This document shows positions 34,550 through 44,839 of a stretch of 64,000 bases of DNA, in pieces. The notes under the pieces were generated by a model. It ran no database searches, had not been told where the DNA came from, and was given only the letters and a program-made list of their open reading frames with translations. How positions within the stretch are numbered: position 1 is the first letter of the stretch; each line of letters opens with the position of its first letter. Location: NCBI RefSeq assembly GCF_017347585.1, contig NZ_AP024480.1:1758001-1822000 (forward strand), given 5' to 3'. The translations under genes were made by a program, and so were the position numbers. The DNA comes from Caldicellulosiruptor diazotrophicus. Lineage in GTDB: Bacteria; Bacillota; Thermoanaerobacteria; Caldicellulosiruptorales; Caldicellulosiruptoraceae.

Positions 34550-36313
34550 TCAAATTCCCTCCTTTCTATCTTTGATTCTCCTAATTTGCGTTTGCAACCT
34601 TAACACCTTTTCATTGTCTCCTCTCTTTTGTGCTTCCAACATTTCTCGTTTTAGCCATAACATTTTATTATTATTTGTTTTAAGCTCATCTATTGCCTTT
34701 TTGGCTGCTTCTTCTGTTTCGAATCCTTTTGAGGAAAAGCTTGTTAGTTCTGATAATATCTTCTCGTCATTGACAAATGTCAAAAGCATCGAATAGGTCA
34801 ATTCCATCCCCTCATTAATTAAGTTTTTTATTGAACTAAAAAGCATTTTTATATCCTCGGTACAGAAATCATCTTCAGTAACAGAGTTTTTGATACTTTC
34901 TGACTTGTTAGCCCATTCTACATAGATGGATAAAAGGTCTATATCATTCTTTTTGATTCTTTCTTCTTCTGATAAATTACTCTTTTGCTGAACTTCCCTA
35001 AAATGTTGAATACTTTCTAAACGTTTTAGTTTTATGTTTTCACTTTTGGTAAATTCTTTTAATATTACTTCTTCATCAATTTGTGCAAGTTGTGATAATT
35101 TTCTTACATATTCCTGTCTCTCAACCTCATTTGTGATTGGCATTAAAATCTTTTCAAAGTATTCTTTGATAAATTTAAACTTCTGATCTGATTTTGATAA
35201 ATCATAGTTAGAAGAAATCTGCTTTACTTTAAAATCTATTACAAACATAGCATTTTGTTTTTTTAGTAAAAACGCATCTTTCCCAAATTTTTTTATAAAC
35301 TCGTCAGGGTCTTTAGCATTTTCAAGTTCCATAACCTTTACCATAAGGCCGCTTTGGTAAAGTATATCAGCAGTTCTAAATGTAGCGTTTTTGCCTGCTT
35401 GGTCACTATCTAAACAAAGAACAACCTCATTTTTGTATCGCCTCAGAAGAAAACTATGATCTTGTGTAAGTGCTGTGCCTAAAACCCCCACAACATTGTC
35501 TATACCTTCTTGATGAAGCGAAATTACATCCATATACCCCTCAACAATTACAAAATCTTTTTCTTTACTTGATTTTGCAATGTTAAGACCATATAAAATT
35601 TTTGATTTTGAAAATATTAGAGTATCTGGAGAATTCATATATTTAGGTGTTTGCGAATCATCAATTATACGACCACCAAATCCAATTACTCTGCCCATTG
35701 TATCGAATATAGGAAAAATGAGTCTTCCTTCGAATCTACAATAATTTTTTCCATTTCTCTCAATAAAAATTCCACTTTTATCAATAATCTCTTTGGAATA
35801 CTTTCTTGAGAGCATCTCATACAAATTATTATTATAAGGACAATATCCAAGCCCAAACTGCTTTGCAGTTTCTTTTTTGATCCCCCTTTTCAAAACATAC
35901 CTTGCAGCATCTATATTTTCTCTTAAATACAATTGCCTCTGAAAATATTCTAAACAATCATGGTGAAGAGAAATAAGCTCTTCTTTTTGTTTAGCTAACG
36001 CTTTATCTCTTGACGACTGAGCCTGAGTAAAATCTACATCAATCTTAGCCTTCTCCGCTAAAACCTTAAGTGCTTCTGTAAATGTTAAATTTTCCATCCG
36101 CATTACAAAATGAATAGCATTACCTCCAACTCCACATCCGAAACAGTGAAATATCTGTTTTGCCGGCGAGACATAAAAAGAGGGCGTCCTTTCTTGATGA
36201 AAAGGACAAAGCGCTCTGAAGTTCACTCCCACTTTTTTAAGTGGCACATACATTGAGACAACATCAACAATGTCAATTTTGCTTAAAACCTGTTCTACAA
36301 CTCTTTCCAACAC
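34550..36313 (-). CDS. dnaG: DNA primase
   Basis: Primase of 587 residues from the GTG at 36313, which has GAAGGTGA before it and begins at the point where DnaG homology begins; a longer frame starts at 36415 and overlaps dgt, adding 34 residues unlike any DnaG. Zinc-binding CPFHQERTPSF...CFGCGVGGN (residues about 35-65), Toprim core with VIVEGYMDV and LCLDSDQAG, and a C-terminal DnaB-interacting region are present. It primes replication. Cotranscribed with dgt upstream and rpoD downstream. Confidence 0.95.
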   Translation of the reverse strand: MLERVVEQVLSKIDIVDVVSMYVPLKKVGVNFRALCPFHQERTPSFYVSPAKQIFHCFGCGVGGNAIHFVMRMENLTFTEALKVLAEKAKIDVDFTQAQSSRDKALAKQKEELISLHHDCLEYFQRQLYLRENIDAARYVLKRGIKKETAKQFGLGYCPYNNNLYEMLSRKYSKEIIDKSGIFIERNGKNYCRFEGRLIFPIFDTMGRVIGFGGRIIDDSQTPKYMNSPDTLIFSKSKILYGLNIAKSSKEKDFVIVEGYMDVISLHQEGIDNVVGVLGTALTQDHSFLLRRYKNEVVLCLDSDQAGKNATFRTADILYQSGLMVKVMELENAKDPDEFIKKFGKDAFLLKKQNAMFVIDFKVKQISSNYDLSKSDQKFKFIKEYFEKILMPITNEVERQEYVRKLSQLAQIDEEVILKEFTKSENIKLKRLESIQHFREVQQKSNLSEEERIKKNDIDLLSIYVEWANKSESIKNSVTEDDFCTEDIKMLFSSIKNLINEGMELTYSMLLTFVNDEKILSELTSFSSKGFETEEAAKKAIDELKTNNNKMLWLKREMLEAQKRGDNEKVLRLQTQIRRIKDRKEGI

Positions 36314-36399
36314 ATTATGTTCACCTTCGCATTTTTTAAGACAATTTAATTTTATTTCGACAAATTTTTTAAAATACCTTTTAGCATTTTTAATAAAAA

Positions 36400-37404
36400 T
36401 CAAAGTTTGTTCCATGGTGATGGTAAGAATAATTCATAAAACTTTCGCATAGCATATCTATCTGTCATTCCAGCTATATAGTCAACTATTGCTTGTTCCT
36501 TGCCAAACCTGTCGATATTCCTTTTCACATCGTCTGGTAAAGCATCACAGTTCGACATAAAATACTCATACAGAGCTTGTATAATATACTTAGCTTTACT
36601 TTCATCCTTCTTTGCCTCGGAACCAATATAAACATTTTCAAACATGAACCTTCGCAAAGTTTGCATAGCATAAAAAACATCTTCACTCATGGAGATTTCT
36701 GGCTTGTCCATACTATTTTTTATTATATCCCTAATTAATGTATTAATTCTCTCTCTCTTAGAATATCCAAGTATTTTAAGACAGTCTTTCGGCAGGTCAT
36801 CTTCTTTCAATATGCCCGCTCTCATAGCATCGTCAATATCATGGTTAATATAAGCAATTCTGTCAGCAAACTGGACAACTCTACCCTCTAAAGTGGCAGG
36901 CGTTCTTCCCCACACATGATTCAAAATCCCATCTCTTACTTCAAATGTTAAATTAAGACCTTCTTCACCTTCCAAGAAATCTACAACCCGCAAACTCTGG
37001 ACATTGTGTGAAAATCCGATTGTAGTTATTTTATTTAAGATGTCCTCGCCTGCATGACCAAATGGTGTGTGACCCAAATCATGACCAAGTGCTATTGCTT
37101 CTGTCAAATCTTCGTTGAGCCTCAGTGCTCTTGCAATGGTTCTTGCAATCTGGGCAACCTCTAAAGCGTGTGTAAGTCTTGTTCTGTAATGGTCACCTTC
37201 TGGAGATATGAACACTTGGGTTTTATGTTTTAGCCTTCTGAAAGATTTGGAATGTATTATCCTATCTCTATCTCTTTGAAACTCTGTCCTTACATCACAT
37301 TTTTGTTCTGGTTTTTGCCTTCCTTTTGAATTTTTTGAAAGTGTTGCATAGGGAGAAAGAATCTTTTCTTCTAAACTCTCCTGATACTCTCTTATTTTTA
37401 ACAA
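36400..37404 (-). CDS. dgt: dGTPase-like HD-domain triphosphohydrolase
   Basis: A 334-residue HD phosphohydrolase that removes triphosphate from dNTPs. The metal site is intact: HALEVAQIAR (first His), GHDLGHTPFGHAGE (HD pair) and the later IAYINHDIDDA Asp (about residue 190). N-terminal RDRDRIIHSKSFRRLKHKTQVF is the family signature. Its position directly before dnaG and rpoD is common in Firmicutes and links nucleotide pool control to replication. Confidence 0.93.
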   Translation of the reverse strand: MLKIREYQESLEEKILSPYATLSKNSKGRQKPEQKCDVRTEFQRDRDRIIHSKSFRRLKHKTQVFISPEGDHYRTRLTHALEVAQIARTIARALRLNEDLTEAIALGHDLGHTPFGHAGEDILNKITTIGFSHNVQSLRVVDFLEGEEGLNLTFEVRDGILNHVWGRTPATLEGRVVQFADRIAYINHDIDDAMRAGILKEDDLPKDCLKILGYSKRERINTLIRDIIKNSMDKPEISMSEDVFYAMQTLRRFMFENVYIGSEAKKDESKAKYIIQALYEYFMSNCDALPDDVKRNIDRFGKEQAIVDYIAGMTDRYAMRKFYELFLPSPWNKL

Positions 37405-37510
37405 AACTTCTCACCGGACCTTTTAAAAGTTTCTTTTTTGTCTTATTTATATTCCACTTATTATAATATCTAAATTCTCTACAAACTCAAAATTCCCTTC
37501 TTTGAAACGA

Positions 37511-37554
37511 AAAATTCAAAAAGAAGAAGGCTGGTATGTTTATCCAGCCTTCTT
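37511..37554 (-). terminator. clpX: Terminator after clpX
   Basis: Perfect 11-base-pair hairpin (37524-37534 with 37544-37554) followed on the minus strand by TTTTTGAATTTTT. Confidence 0.85.
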
Positions 37555-37588
37555 CCTATATCGTCAGTTCTACATCTCAAATTTTGTG

Positions 37589-38890
37589 TTATGAGACATT
37601 TCCTCTTCTTTCCTGAAGTCGATGTTTTAGTCTCGGCCTTTTCTGAACTTTCTTGTTCTCATTTATTATTACAATAGGTTTGTCTTCTTTTAAAACAGCA
37701 GCTTTTGTAATAACAACCTTTTCTATTTTATCATTTGACGGAATCTCAAACATTACATCAAGCATAATCTCTTCCATTATAGCTCTAAGCCCTCTTGCAC
37801 CAGTGTTGCGTTCAATAGCCTTGTCAGCAATTGCTTCTAATGCATCTTTTTCAAACTCCAGCTCAACGCCATCCATCGCAAAAAGTTTCTGGTACTGTTT
37901 TACAAGAGCATTTTTAGGTTCTGTTAGTATCTTTATCAAAGCTTCCTTGTCAAGTGCATCTAATGTAACTATTATAGGCACACGTCCTATAAATTCAGGA
38001 ATCATTCCAAACTTTAGGAGGTCCTGAGGCATTATTTGTCTTAATATATCCCCAATCTTTTTCTCTTTTTTGCTCTCAATCTTTGCGTTAAAACCAAGTG
38101 TCTTTTCACCAATTCTCTTTTCAATTATCTTTTCAATACCCTCAAAAGCCCCGCCACAGATAAACAGGATGTTTGTTGTGTCTATCTGTATAAACTCCTG
38201 GTGCGGATGTTTTCTCCCACCCTGTGGCGGTACAGAAGCAATAGTCCCTTCCAAAATTTTGAGCAGTGCCTGCTGCACGCCTTCGCCTGAAACATCTCTT
38301 GTGATAGACGGATTGTCAGACTTTCTTGCAATCTTGTCAATCTCATCTATATAAATTATACCACGCTCTGCTCTTTCAATATCATAGTCAGCATTCTGTA
38401 TGAGCCTGAGCAGGATATTTTCAACGTCTTCACCAACATAACCTGCTTCTGTCAAAGTTGTTGCATCAGCTATTGCAAATGGGACATTTAACATTTTTGC
38501 AAGAGTCTGTGCAAGGTATGTTTTTCCAGACCCTGTTGGTCCAAGCATCAAGATATTGCTCTTTTGAAGTTCAACATCGTCTTTTTTAGTGTCGTGGTAG
38601 TATATCCTCTTGTAGTGGTTATATACAGCAACAGACAAAATCTTTTTTGCGTGGTCCTGACCAACAACGTATTGGTCTAAAAAATCTTTTATTTCCTTTG
38701 GAGTTGGAAGTCTGTCGTCAAACTCATTGTATTCTTCTTCTTCAAAATCCTCTGAGATTATTTCAGAACAAAGCTCAATGCACTCATCACAGATATAAAC
38801 CCCGGGACCAGCAACAAGCCGTCTTACTTCATCCTGTGACTTCCCACAGAATGAACATCTTAGCTGTTTCTTTTCTTCAAATTTAGCCAA
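37589..38890 (-). CDS. clpX: ATP-dependent Clp protease ATP-binding subunit ClpX
   Basis: A 433-residue AAA+ unfoldase. C4 zinc finger (CSFCGKSQ and CDECIELC, residues about 12-40), Walker A GPTGSGKT (about 115-122), pore loop GYVGED, Walker [12 protein letters not shown] loop GRKHPHQEF, and the IGF-like ClpP-contact loop as LGFNAK. It feeds substrates to ClpP, encoded 30 bases upstream. Last gene of tig-clpP-clpX. Confidence 0.98.
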   Translation of the reverse strand: MAKFEEKKQLRCSFCGKSQDEVRRLVAGPGVYICDECIELCSEIISEDFEEEEYNEFDDRLPTPKEIKDFLDQYVVGQDHAKKILSVAVYNHYKRIYYHDTKKDDVELQKSNILMLGPTGSGKTYLAQTLAKMLNVPFAIADATTLTEAGYVGEDVENILLRLIQNADYDIERAERGIIYIDEIDKIARKSDNPSITRDVSGEGVQQALLKILEGTIASVPPQGGRKHPHQEFIQIDTTNILFICGGAFEGIEKIIEKRIGEKTLGFNAKIESKKEKKIGDILRQIMPQDLLKFGMIPEFIGRVPIIVTLDALDKEALIKILTEPKNALVKQYQKLFAMDGVELEFEKDALEAIADKAIERNTGARGLRAIMEEIMLDVMFEIPSNDKIEKVVITKAAVLKEDKPIVIINENKKVQKRPRLKHRLQERRGNVS

Positions 38891-38920
38891 TTTTGAATCA
38901 CCTCAAATTAAAAGAAGAAT

Positions 38921-39508
38921 TTATGGACGCCTTTCAATCACCTTGTCAATGATACCGTATTTTAAAGCCTCTTCTGCTGTCATGAAAAAGTCGCGGTCTG
39001 TATCACGTTCAATAACTTCAATTGGTTGACCGGTCCTCTCTGACAAGATTTTATTTATTCTGTTTTTTATCTTCAAAATCCATTCAGCATGAATTTTTAT
39101 ATCTGTTGCCTGACCGCGAACACCACCAAGCGGCTGATGTATCATTATCTCGCTGTTTGGTAGGGCAAACCTCTTACCTTTTGCACCTGCCGCAAGCAGG
39201 AACGCACCCATTGACGCTGCCATACCAACACAGATTGTTGAAACATCAGGTTTTATATATTGCATTGTGTCATAGATTGCAAAGCCTGCTGTAACAGAAC
39301 CACCAGGTGAGTTTATATAAAGGTAAATATCTTTGTCAGGGTCTTCAGCCTCTAAGAAAAGAAGCTGAGCAACTATAAGTGATGCAATATCGTCTGTAAT
39401 CTCACCGCTTAGGATTACTATTCTATCTTTTAAAAGCCTTGAATATATATCATATGCTCTCTCGCCACGGTTTGTCTGCTCTATAACTATTGGAACAAGT
39501 GCAGACAT
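38921..39508 (-). CDS. clpP: ATP-dependent Clp protease proteolytic subunit
   Basis: A 195-residue serine peptidase. Catalytic Ser in GMAASMGAF (about residue 98), His in MIHQPLGG (about 123) and Asp in ERDTDRDFF (about 172) are all present. N-terminal processing site region [12 protein letters not shown] is normal. It assembles into the tetradecamer capped by ClpX. Second gene of the tig operon, 77 bases after tig. Confidence 0.98.
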   Translation of the reverse strand: MSALVPIVIEQTNRGERAYDIYSRLLKDRIVILSGEITDDIASLIVAQLLFLEAEDPDKDIYLYINSPGGSVTAGFAIYDTMQYIKPDVSTICVGMAASMGAFLLAAGAKGKRFALPNSEIMIHQPLGGVRGQATDIKIHAEWILKIKNRINKILSERTGQPIEVIERDTDRDFFMTAEEALKYGIIDKVIERRP

Positions 39509-39585
39509 AATTTTTCCCTCCTTTATCCAATAAACAATTTAGTGACACTAAAAATATCAATTCTCACTCAAAAGCTTGGTTTAAT

Positions 39586-40902
39586 TCAATTCTCCTGATT
39601 TTCAATTTGATTATCTTCACTTATAATTTTAGCATTTTCGTAAATAAAATCTATAGCCTTATTTAGGATTATACCCTCTTTTATATATTCAATATCATCT
39701 TCAGAAAGTCTTTCTTTGAGCTTATCAACTTCCAAATTATACATCTTTGCAAGTCTTTCAAGCTCTTTTTGAAGCTCTTCATCTGTTGCCTGGATATTTT
39801 CTACCCTTGCAATCTTTTCCAGGATAAGGTTATTTCTTACAGCTTTTTTTGCTCTTTCTCTAAACTGGCTTCTAAATTCCTTGTCAGTCTTTCCTATAGC
39901 TTGCAGGTATCTATCGTATGTCATGCCAAAGTACTGCAGGTTTCTTACAACATCTTCAACATAATAATTTATCTGATTTTCAATCATTGGTTCAGGAATA
40001 TCTATTGAAGTATTTTGGGCAATTTTTTCTAAAATCGCATCAATCATCTCGTCTTTTGCTCGTTGGTCATTTTTCTCTTTAATTCTGTTTCTGATGCTTT
40101 CCTTCAATTCTTCTAACGTTTCAAATTCACTGACATCTTTTGCAAACTCGTCGTCAAGCTCAGGAAGCTCTTTTACTTTTATATCTTTCACTTTCACCTT
40201 AAAAGTTGCTTTTTTACCAGCAAGCGAAGGTTCTTGATAATCTTCTGGGAATGTTACCTTTATTTCCTTTTCCTCACCCTTGTTCATACCAATAATCTGC
40301 TCTTCAAACCCCGGTATAAATGCGTTAGAACCTATTGTAAGCTCATAATCATGAGCAGCACCACCTTTAATCGGCTCTCCATCCACAAACCCTTCAAAGT
40401 CGATCGTGACAATATCGCCTTGCATAACTTCCCTTTCAACAGGAACAAACCTTGCATTTTCCTCTCTCAAGTGTTCAAGCTCGTGTTCTACTTCTTCTTC
40501 AGCAACAGGATATTCAATCTTTTTGATTTCAATTCCCTTATATTGTCCAAGCTCAAACTCAGGTTTTATATACACTTCAGCTTTGTATATTAAGCTCTTT
40601 CCTCTCTCGACCTGAACAATATTTACTTCTGGCCTTGAAACAACTTCAAGTTTGCTCTCTTCAATCACTTTTGGATATGTCTCATTTAAAACATAGTCAA
40701 TAGCATCATCATAAAATACCTCTTCGCCATAAGCTCTCTCTATCAAAGACCTTGGAGCCTTGCCAGGTCTAAAACCTGGAATTTTGAAATATTTTGCGTT
40801 TTTCAAATAAGACTTTTGAAGACCTTCTTCAAACTTTTCAGCCTCAACCTCAACCTCAATTATTGCTTTGTTTGTACCTTTTCTTTCAATCTTGAACTCC
40901 AT
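39586..40902 (-). CDS. tig: Trigger factor
   Basis: A 438-residue ribosome-bound chaperone. The ribosome-binding signature GFRPGKAP (about residues 44-51) lies in the N-terminal domain, followed by the FKBP-type prolyl isomerase domain (about 160-240, GDIVTIDFEGFVDG) and the helical C-terminal domain. Length standard. It leads the tig-clpP-clpX operon, divergent from the fucose isomerase gene; I cannot place its promoter with confidence. Confidence 0.97.
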   Translation of the reverse strand: MEFKIERKGTNKAIIEVEVEAEKFEEGLQKSYLKNAKYFKIPGFRPGKAPRSLIERAYGEEVFYDDAIDYVLNETYPKVIEESKLEVVSRPEVNIVQVERGKSLIYKAEVYIKPEFELGQYKGIEIKKIEYPVAEEEVEHELEHLREENARFVPVEREVMQGDIVTIDFEGFVDGEPIKGGAAHDYELTIGSNAFIPGFEEQIIGMNKGEEKEIKVTFPEDYQEPSLAGKKATFKVKVKDIKVKELPELDDEFAKDVSEFETLEELKESIRNRIKEKNDQRAKDEMIDAILEKIAQNTSIDIPEPMIENQINYYVEDVVRNLQYFGMTYDRYLQAIGKTDKEFRSQFRERAKKAVRNNLILEKIARVENIQATDEELQKELERLAKMYNLEVDKLKERLSEDDIEYIKEGIILNKAIDFIYENAKIISEDNQIENQEN

Positions 40903-41090
40903 TCTAATCCTCCCTCAAAAAGATTTATTTTAAATTTTTCATTGCTGTCGGTCTAATAAAAAGTTATATTTTAACTATGATATTGTAGCATAAAAGTTTT
41001 TATTTTAAAAGTGGATTTTGAAAAGTTTGCTTCCCAACTTGTATGTGAACAATTTTTTGATTTTAAATGGAATATAATGGAATTATTTTA

Positions 41091-41119
41091 TTGTATGCAC
41101 AAGTTGAAAGGTATATAAT
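41091..41119 (+). promoter_or_regulatory. Promoter of the L-fucose isomerase-like gene
   Basis: TTGTAT (41091-41096), 17-base spacer, TATAAT (41114-41119), about 55 bases before the start codon. Confidence 0.65.
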
Positions 41120-41174
41120 TAAATTATAAAAACATTTCTGAATTTATAAGAACATTTTGGAGGGAATATTTAAG

Positions 41175-42659
41175 ATGATTCAAAACATACCTGAAGTAAA
41201 ACTTGGAATTGTGGCAGTTAGCAGAGACTGTTTTCCAATTACACTTTCTGAAAAAAGAAGAAAAGCGGTAGTTGAAGCGTGCAAACGTCTTGGCATTGAC
41301 ATCTTTGAGGCGAAGACAACAGTAGAAAATGAAAACGACGTTTTAAAAGCCTTAGACGAACTTAAAGCAGCAGGTGTAAATGCTCTTGTTGTGTATCTTG
41401 GAAACTTTGGTCCAGAAGGACCTGAAACAATGCTTGCACAAAAGTTCGACGGACCTTCCATGTTTGTCGCAGCAGCTGAAGAGACACAAGAAAATCTGTT
41501 TGACGGTCGTGGCGATGCTTACTGTGGTATGCTAAACGCTTCGTACAACATAGGTCTTAGAAAGCTCAATCCTTACATTCCTGAGTATCCTGTTGGAGAT
41601 AGCAGCGAGGTTGCAAACATGATTGCACATTTTGTAGATGTTGCAAGGGTTGTGATAGGAGTAAAGAACCTTAAAATCTTCAGTTTTGGACCACGTCCAC
41701 AGGATTTCCTTGCATGTAACGCACCAATAAAACCTCTTTATGACCTTGGTATAGAAATAATGGAAAACTCTGAGCTTGACCTGTTTGAGGCATTCAACAA
41801 CCACAAAGATGACCCACGTATACCTGAGATTGTAAAACAAATGCAAGATGAGCTTGGCACTGGAAACAAACACCCAGGTATTTTGCCAAAGCTTGCTCAA
41901 TATGAGCTCACCTTGATGGACTGGTATGAAAAATATCGTGGCAGCTGCAAGTTTGCAATATTTGCTAACAAGTGCTGGCCAGCTTTTCAGACACAGTTTG
42001 GGTTTGTTCCATGCTATGTAAACGCAAGGCTTGCATCAAGAGGTATTCCAGTTGCATGTGAAGTTGATATATACGGGGCACTGAGCGAATATATAGTGAC
42101 ACTTGCAACACAGCTTCCCGCAACAATCCTTGATATAAACAACACAGTGCCAAAAGATATGTACGAGGCAAATAAGGACAAGTTCAAAGATTATAAGTTA
42201 ACAGACCTTTTTATGGGATTCCACTGCGGAAATACTCCAATTTGCCATATGAAATATGCAGAGATGAGATACCAGCTCATTATGCACAGACTTTTAGAAC
42301 CTGACAAAGAACCTGATATCACTCGCGGAACACTTGAAGGCGCAATAAAACCTGGTGAAATAACAATATTCAGGCTTCAGTCAACAGCTGACTGTCAGCT
42401 CAGGTCGTACATTGCACAGGGTGAGGTAATTGACATTGACCCACGATCATTTGGTGGAATTGGTGTGTTTGCAATAAAAGAAATGGGAAGATTCTACAGA
42501 TACGTTCTGATTCAAAAGAGATTCCCGCATCACACAGCAGTTGCATTCAAACATGTTGGAAAAGTTCTATTTGACGCAATGAAAATGCTGGGTGTTGATG
42601 ACATATCGTTCAATCAACCAGCAAATATGCTCTACAAGGACGAAAATCCGTTTAAATAA
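41175..42659 (+). CDS. L-fucose/L-arabinose isomerase family protein
   Basis: A 494-residue aldose-ketose isomerase from the ATG at 41175, which has GGAGGG ten bases upstream; a frame opening at 41157 begins with that ribosome site. Metal ligands of the family are recognisable: Glu in ACEVDIYGA, Asp in LDINNT and His in GFHCGNTP. It is about 100 residues shorter than E. coli FucI and belongs to the shorter branch. Likely substrates are L-fucose, D-arabinose or a related deoxy- or pentose sugar; the sequence does not decide. It stands alone, convergent to the rhamnose isomerase operon, from which it is separated by a two-way terminator. Confidence 0.85.
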   Translation: MIQNIPEVKLGIVAVSRDCFPITLSEKRRKAVVEACKRLGIDIFEAKTTVENENDVLKALDELKAAGVNALVVYLGNFGPEGPETMLAQKFDGPSMFVAAAEETQENLFDGRGDAYCGMLNASYNIGLRKLNPYIPEYPVGDSSEVANMIAHFVDVARVVIGVKNLKIFSFGPRPQDFLACNAPIKPLYDLGIEIMENSELDLFEAFNNHKDDPRIPEIVKQMQDELGTGNKHPGILPKLAQYELTLMDWYEKYRGSCKFAIFANKCWPAFQTQFGFVPCYVNARLASRGIPVACEVDIYGALSEYIVTLATQLPATILDINNTVPKDMYEANKDKFKDYKLTDLFMGFHCGNTPICHMKYAEMRYQLIMHRLLEPDKEPDITRGTLEGAIKPGEITIFRLQSTADCQLRSYIAQGEVIDIDPRSFGGIGVFAIKEMGRFYRYVLIQKRFPHHTAVAFKHVGKVLFDAMKMLGVDDISFNQPANMLYKDENPFK

Positions 42660-42674
42660 TGTGGATATAAAAAG

Positions 42675-42722
42675 GGCTGCAGCCGGTTTTATGTAACCTA
42701 ACCGCAAGCTGCAGCCTTTTTT
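42675..42722. terminator. Bidirectional terminator between fucose and rhamnose isomerase genes
   Basis: Hairpin GGCTGCAGC (42675-42683)/GCTGCAGCC (42708-42716) with an inner CGGTT/AACCG stem, then TTTTTTT on the plus strand and an A-rich tract on the other side. Confidence 0.85.
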
Positions 42723-42728
42723 TGTTTT

Positions 42729-44009
42729 TTATATCCTACTTTTCAACACCTTATCCTCGTATTCCTTTACTTTGTCAAGCCAGCTGCTTCCAACAGGGAC
42801 GTTACTTTCATAGCAGAACTTGTTCCACACAGCACCAAATGGCAAAGTTTTGAACTCTTCTAAAAGCGCAAGCCGTTTCCCAAAATCCCCTTCATTTTCA
42901 GCTTCATTTAAAAGATGTGTTGGTTCAAGCAAAGCGTACAGAATTGATTTTAATGCAGATCTTGCGCCTGTCACCCAAGCAGTAATCCTGTTTATGCTTG
43001 CATCAAAAAAGTCCAATGCAAAAAACACCCTGTCAAAAGCATCTGCCCTTTTTACTTCCTGCGAAACAGACAATACCTCATCGTTCAGCACAACAACATG
43101 GTCACTGTCCCATCTCATACCACGGCTCAAATGCAAAAGCACCTTCTTTGAAAATGTTATAACTGATGAAATCTTGTCAGCCACACTTTCTGTTGGATGG
43201 AAATGTCCAAGGTCAAAACAAATTGCTATATCATGCTTGCTTGTAAAAACATAGCCCATGTAAAACTCATGAGAACCAACAACAAATGCCTCAGACCCAA
43301 TTCCGAAAAGCTTGCTCTCAACAGAATCAACAAGATAGGTTTTGTCAACCGACGCAGCAAATATTTCATCTAAAGACTCTTTCAAAATCTTCCTGTACTC
43401 ATACCTCTTTGCTGTAAAGTCTTTCGACCCATCAGGAATCCAAATGTTGTTTATACAAGTCTTTTTTAGTTCTTTCCCTATTTGGGATGCAATTTCTCTT
43501 GATTTTACGCCATGCTTTATCCAAAACTTTCTGACACCTTTATCTGTGCTTGAGAGCGTGTATCCTGACTGTGCCTTTGGATGGGCAAAAAATGTGGGAT
43601 TAAAATCAAGCCCTATATCCTTTTCTTTTGCCCACTTGAGCCACTTTTCAAAGTGGTCAATTGAAAGCTCATCCCTGTCAACCTTTTTCCCATCTGTCTC
43701 AGCATATATTGCGTGAAGATTTACCTTGTGCTTGCCAGGAATGAGGCTCATAGCAAACTCTAAATCAGACCTGAGTTCATCGCCGTTTCTCGCCCTGCCA
43801 AAATAGTTTCCTGTTGCTAAAATTCCGCCACCGCCCATGCCTTTCGTTGCTTCTTCAAACCCTGTCACATCATCGCCCTGCCAGCAGTGAAGTGAAATAC
43901 TAATCCCTTTCATCTTCTTTAGAACTTCATCTGTGTCAATACCAAAAGTTTTGTATACCTCTTTTGCTCTTTCATAATCAGCAAGAATTTTTTCGTAATC
44001 TAAGCTCAT
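42729..44009 (-). CDS. rhaA: L-rhamnose isomerase
   Basis: A 426-residue TIM-barrel isomerase from the ATG at 44009, behind GGGAGGGAAGG; it converts L-rhamnose to L-rhamnulose. Family signatures are present: LHCWQGDDVTGFE (residues about 41-53), CFDLGHFHPTESVADK (metal site) and HLSRGMRWDSDHVV. It is the last gene of the operon E2-E3-E1-deoR-rhaA. No rhamnulokinase is encoded nearby, so the next step is not obvious from this window. Confidence 0.95.
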   Translation of the reverse strand: MSLDYEKILADYERAKEVYKTFGIDTDEVLKKMKGISISLHCWQGDDVTGFEEATKGMGGGGILATGNYFGRARNGDELRSDLEFAMSLIPGKHKVNLHAIYAETDGKKVDRDELSIDHFEKWLKWAKEKDIGLDFNPTFFAHPKAQSGYTLSSTDKGVRKFWIKHGVKSREIASQIGKELKKTCINNIWIPDGSKDFTAKRYEYRKILKESLDEIFAASVDKTYLVDSVESKLFGIGSEAFVVGSHEFYMGYVFTSKHDIAICFDLGHFHPTESVADKISSVITFSKKVLLHLSRGMRWDSDHVVVLNDEVLSVSQEVKRADAFDRVFFALDFFDASINRITAWVTGARSALKSILYALLEPTHLLNEAENEGDFGKRLALLEEFKTLPFGAVWNKFCYESNVPVGSSWLDKVKEYEDKVLKSRI

Positions 44010-44032
44010 AAAAACCTTCCCTCCCTTTTCCC

Positions 44033-44800
44033 TCAATATAAAATCTCAACTCCACTTTCACGGGCAGCCTTTTCTATGTCTTCTGGAAGTGCTTTTTCGC
44101 AAACCCATATGTCAATCTCCTCAAGCCTTGCGTACGAAAACGGCATGTTTTTGCCCACTTTTGAAGTGTCCATAAGCATAACCACTTTCTGACTCCGGTC
44201 GATTATCCTTCTTTTGAGATCACCTTCATATGCATTTGAAACACTAAATCCTGTTTCAAGACAAAAACCTGATGCGCTCATAAAAGCAATGTCAATGTTC
44301 ATTCTATCAAGAGAAAATATGGCATTTGGACCAGACACTGATAAGGTGTTGCTATTGACAATCCCGCCAAGCATCACAACAAAGACACTTTTCTTTTTCA
44401 CAAGTTCGAGTGCAATATTAAGCCCGCTTGTGATGATTGTGAAATTGTCACTATCGAGTATTTTGGCAAGCCACATGATGGTAGAACCTGCGTCAAAATA
44501 TATTGACCTGTTTTTTTCAACAAGTCCCTTTGCAATATTTGCAATCTTCATTTTTGCTTCAATATTTTCCTGAGCACGCTTTGAATATTCGTCTTCCTGG
44601 CCAGTCAGCTGCCACAGCTTCTTTGTGCTGATAGCACCACCATGCGTCCGAATGAGGTGTCCTTCCTTTTCAAGCGCAATCAAATCACGTCGCAGCGTCA
44701 TGGTTGATACGTCCGGAAAAAACTCTTTGAGTTTTTGAAGCTGGATTTCCCCTTTTTGTTCTAATATATCAAGGATTTTTTGCCTTCTAAAATCATTCAC
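44033..44800 (-). CDS. DeoR-family transcriptional regulator
   Basis: A 255-residue DeoR/GlpR-type regulator: N-terminal winged helix (residues about 1-55, with TMTLRRDLIALEKEGHLIRTHGGA) and a C-terminal sugar-phosphate-sensing domain (YFDAGSTIMWLAK, IITSGLNIA, VMLGGIVN). It is encoded between the E1 gene and rhaA in one transcript, so it probably controls the locus and responds to a phosphorylated intermediate. That implies a phosphorylation step even though no kinase is seen here. Start is GTG with a weak ribosome site. Confidence 0.9.
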   Translation of the reverse strand: MNDFRRQKILDILEQKGEIQLQKLKEFFPDVSTMTLRRDLIALEKEGHLIRTHGGAISTKKLWQLTGQEDEYSKRAQENIEAKMKIANIAKGLVEKNRSIYFDAGSTIMWLAKILDSDNFTIITSGLNIALELVKKKSVFVVMLGGIVNSNTLSVSGPNAIFSLDRMNIDIAFMSASGFCLETGFSVSNAYEGDLKRRIIDRSQKVVMLMDTSKVGKNMPFSYARLEEIDIWVCEKALPEDIEKAARESGVEILY

Positions 44801-44839
44801 AACACCACATCCCGAAAACTCATCTTGGATTTAAAAGTA

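Noticed and set aside
36314-36415. 34-residue N-terminal extension of DNA primase
   Set aside because: No ribosome site of quality, not similar to DnaG; GTG 36313 fits both ribosome site and family start.
40903-41090. CIRCE element upstream of tig-clpP-clpX
   Set aside because: No TTAGCACTC-N9-GAGTGCTAA-like sequence is present.
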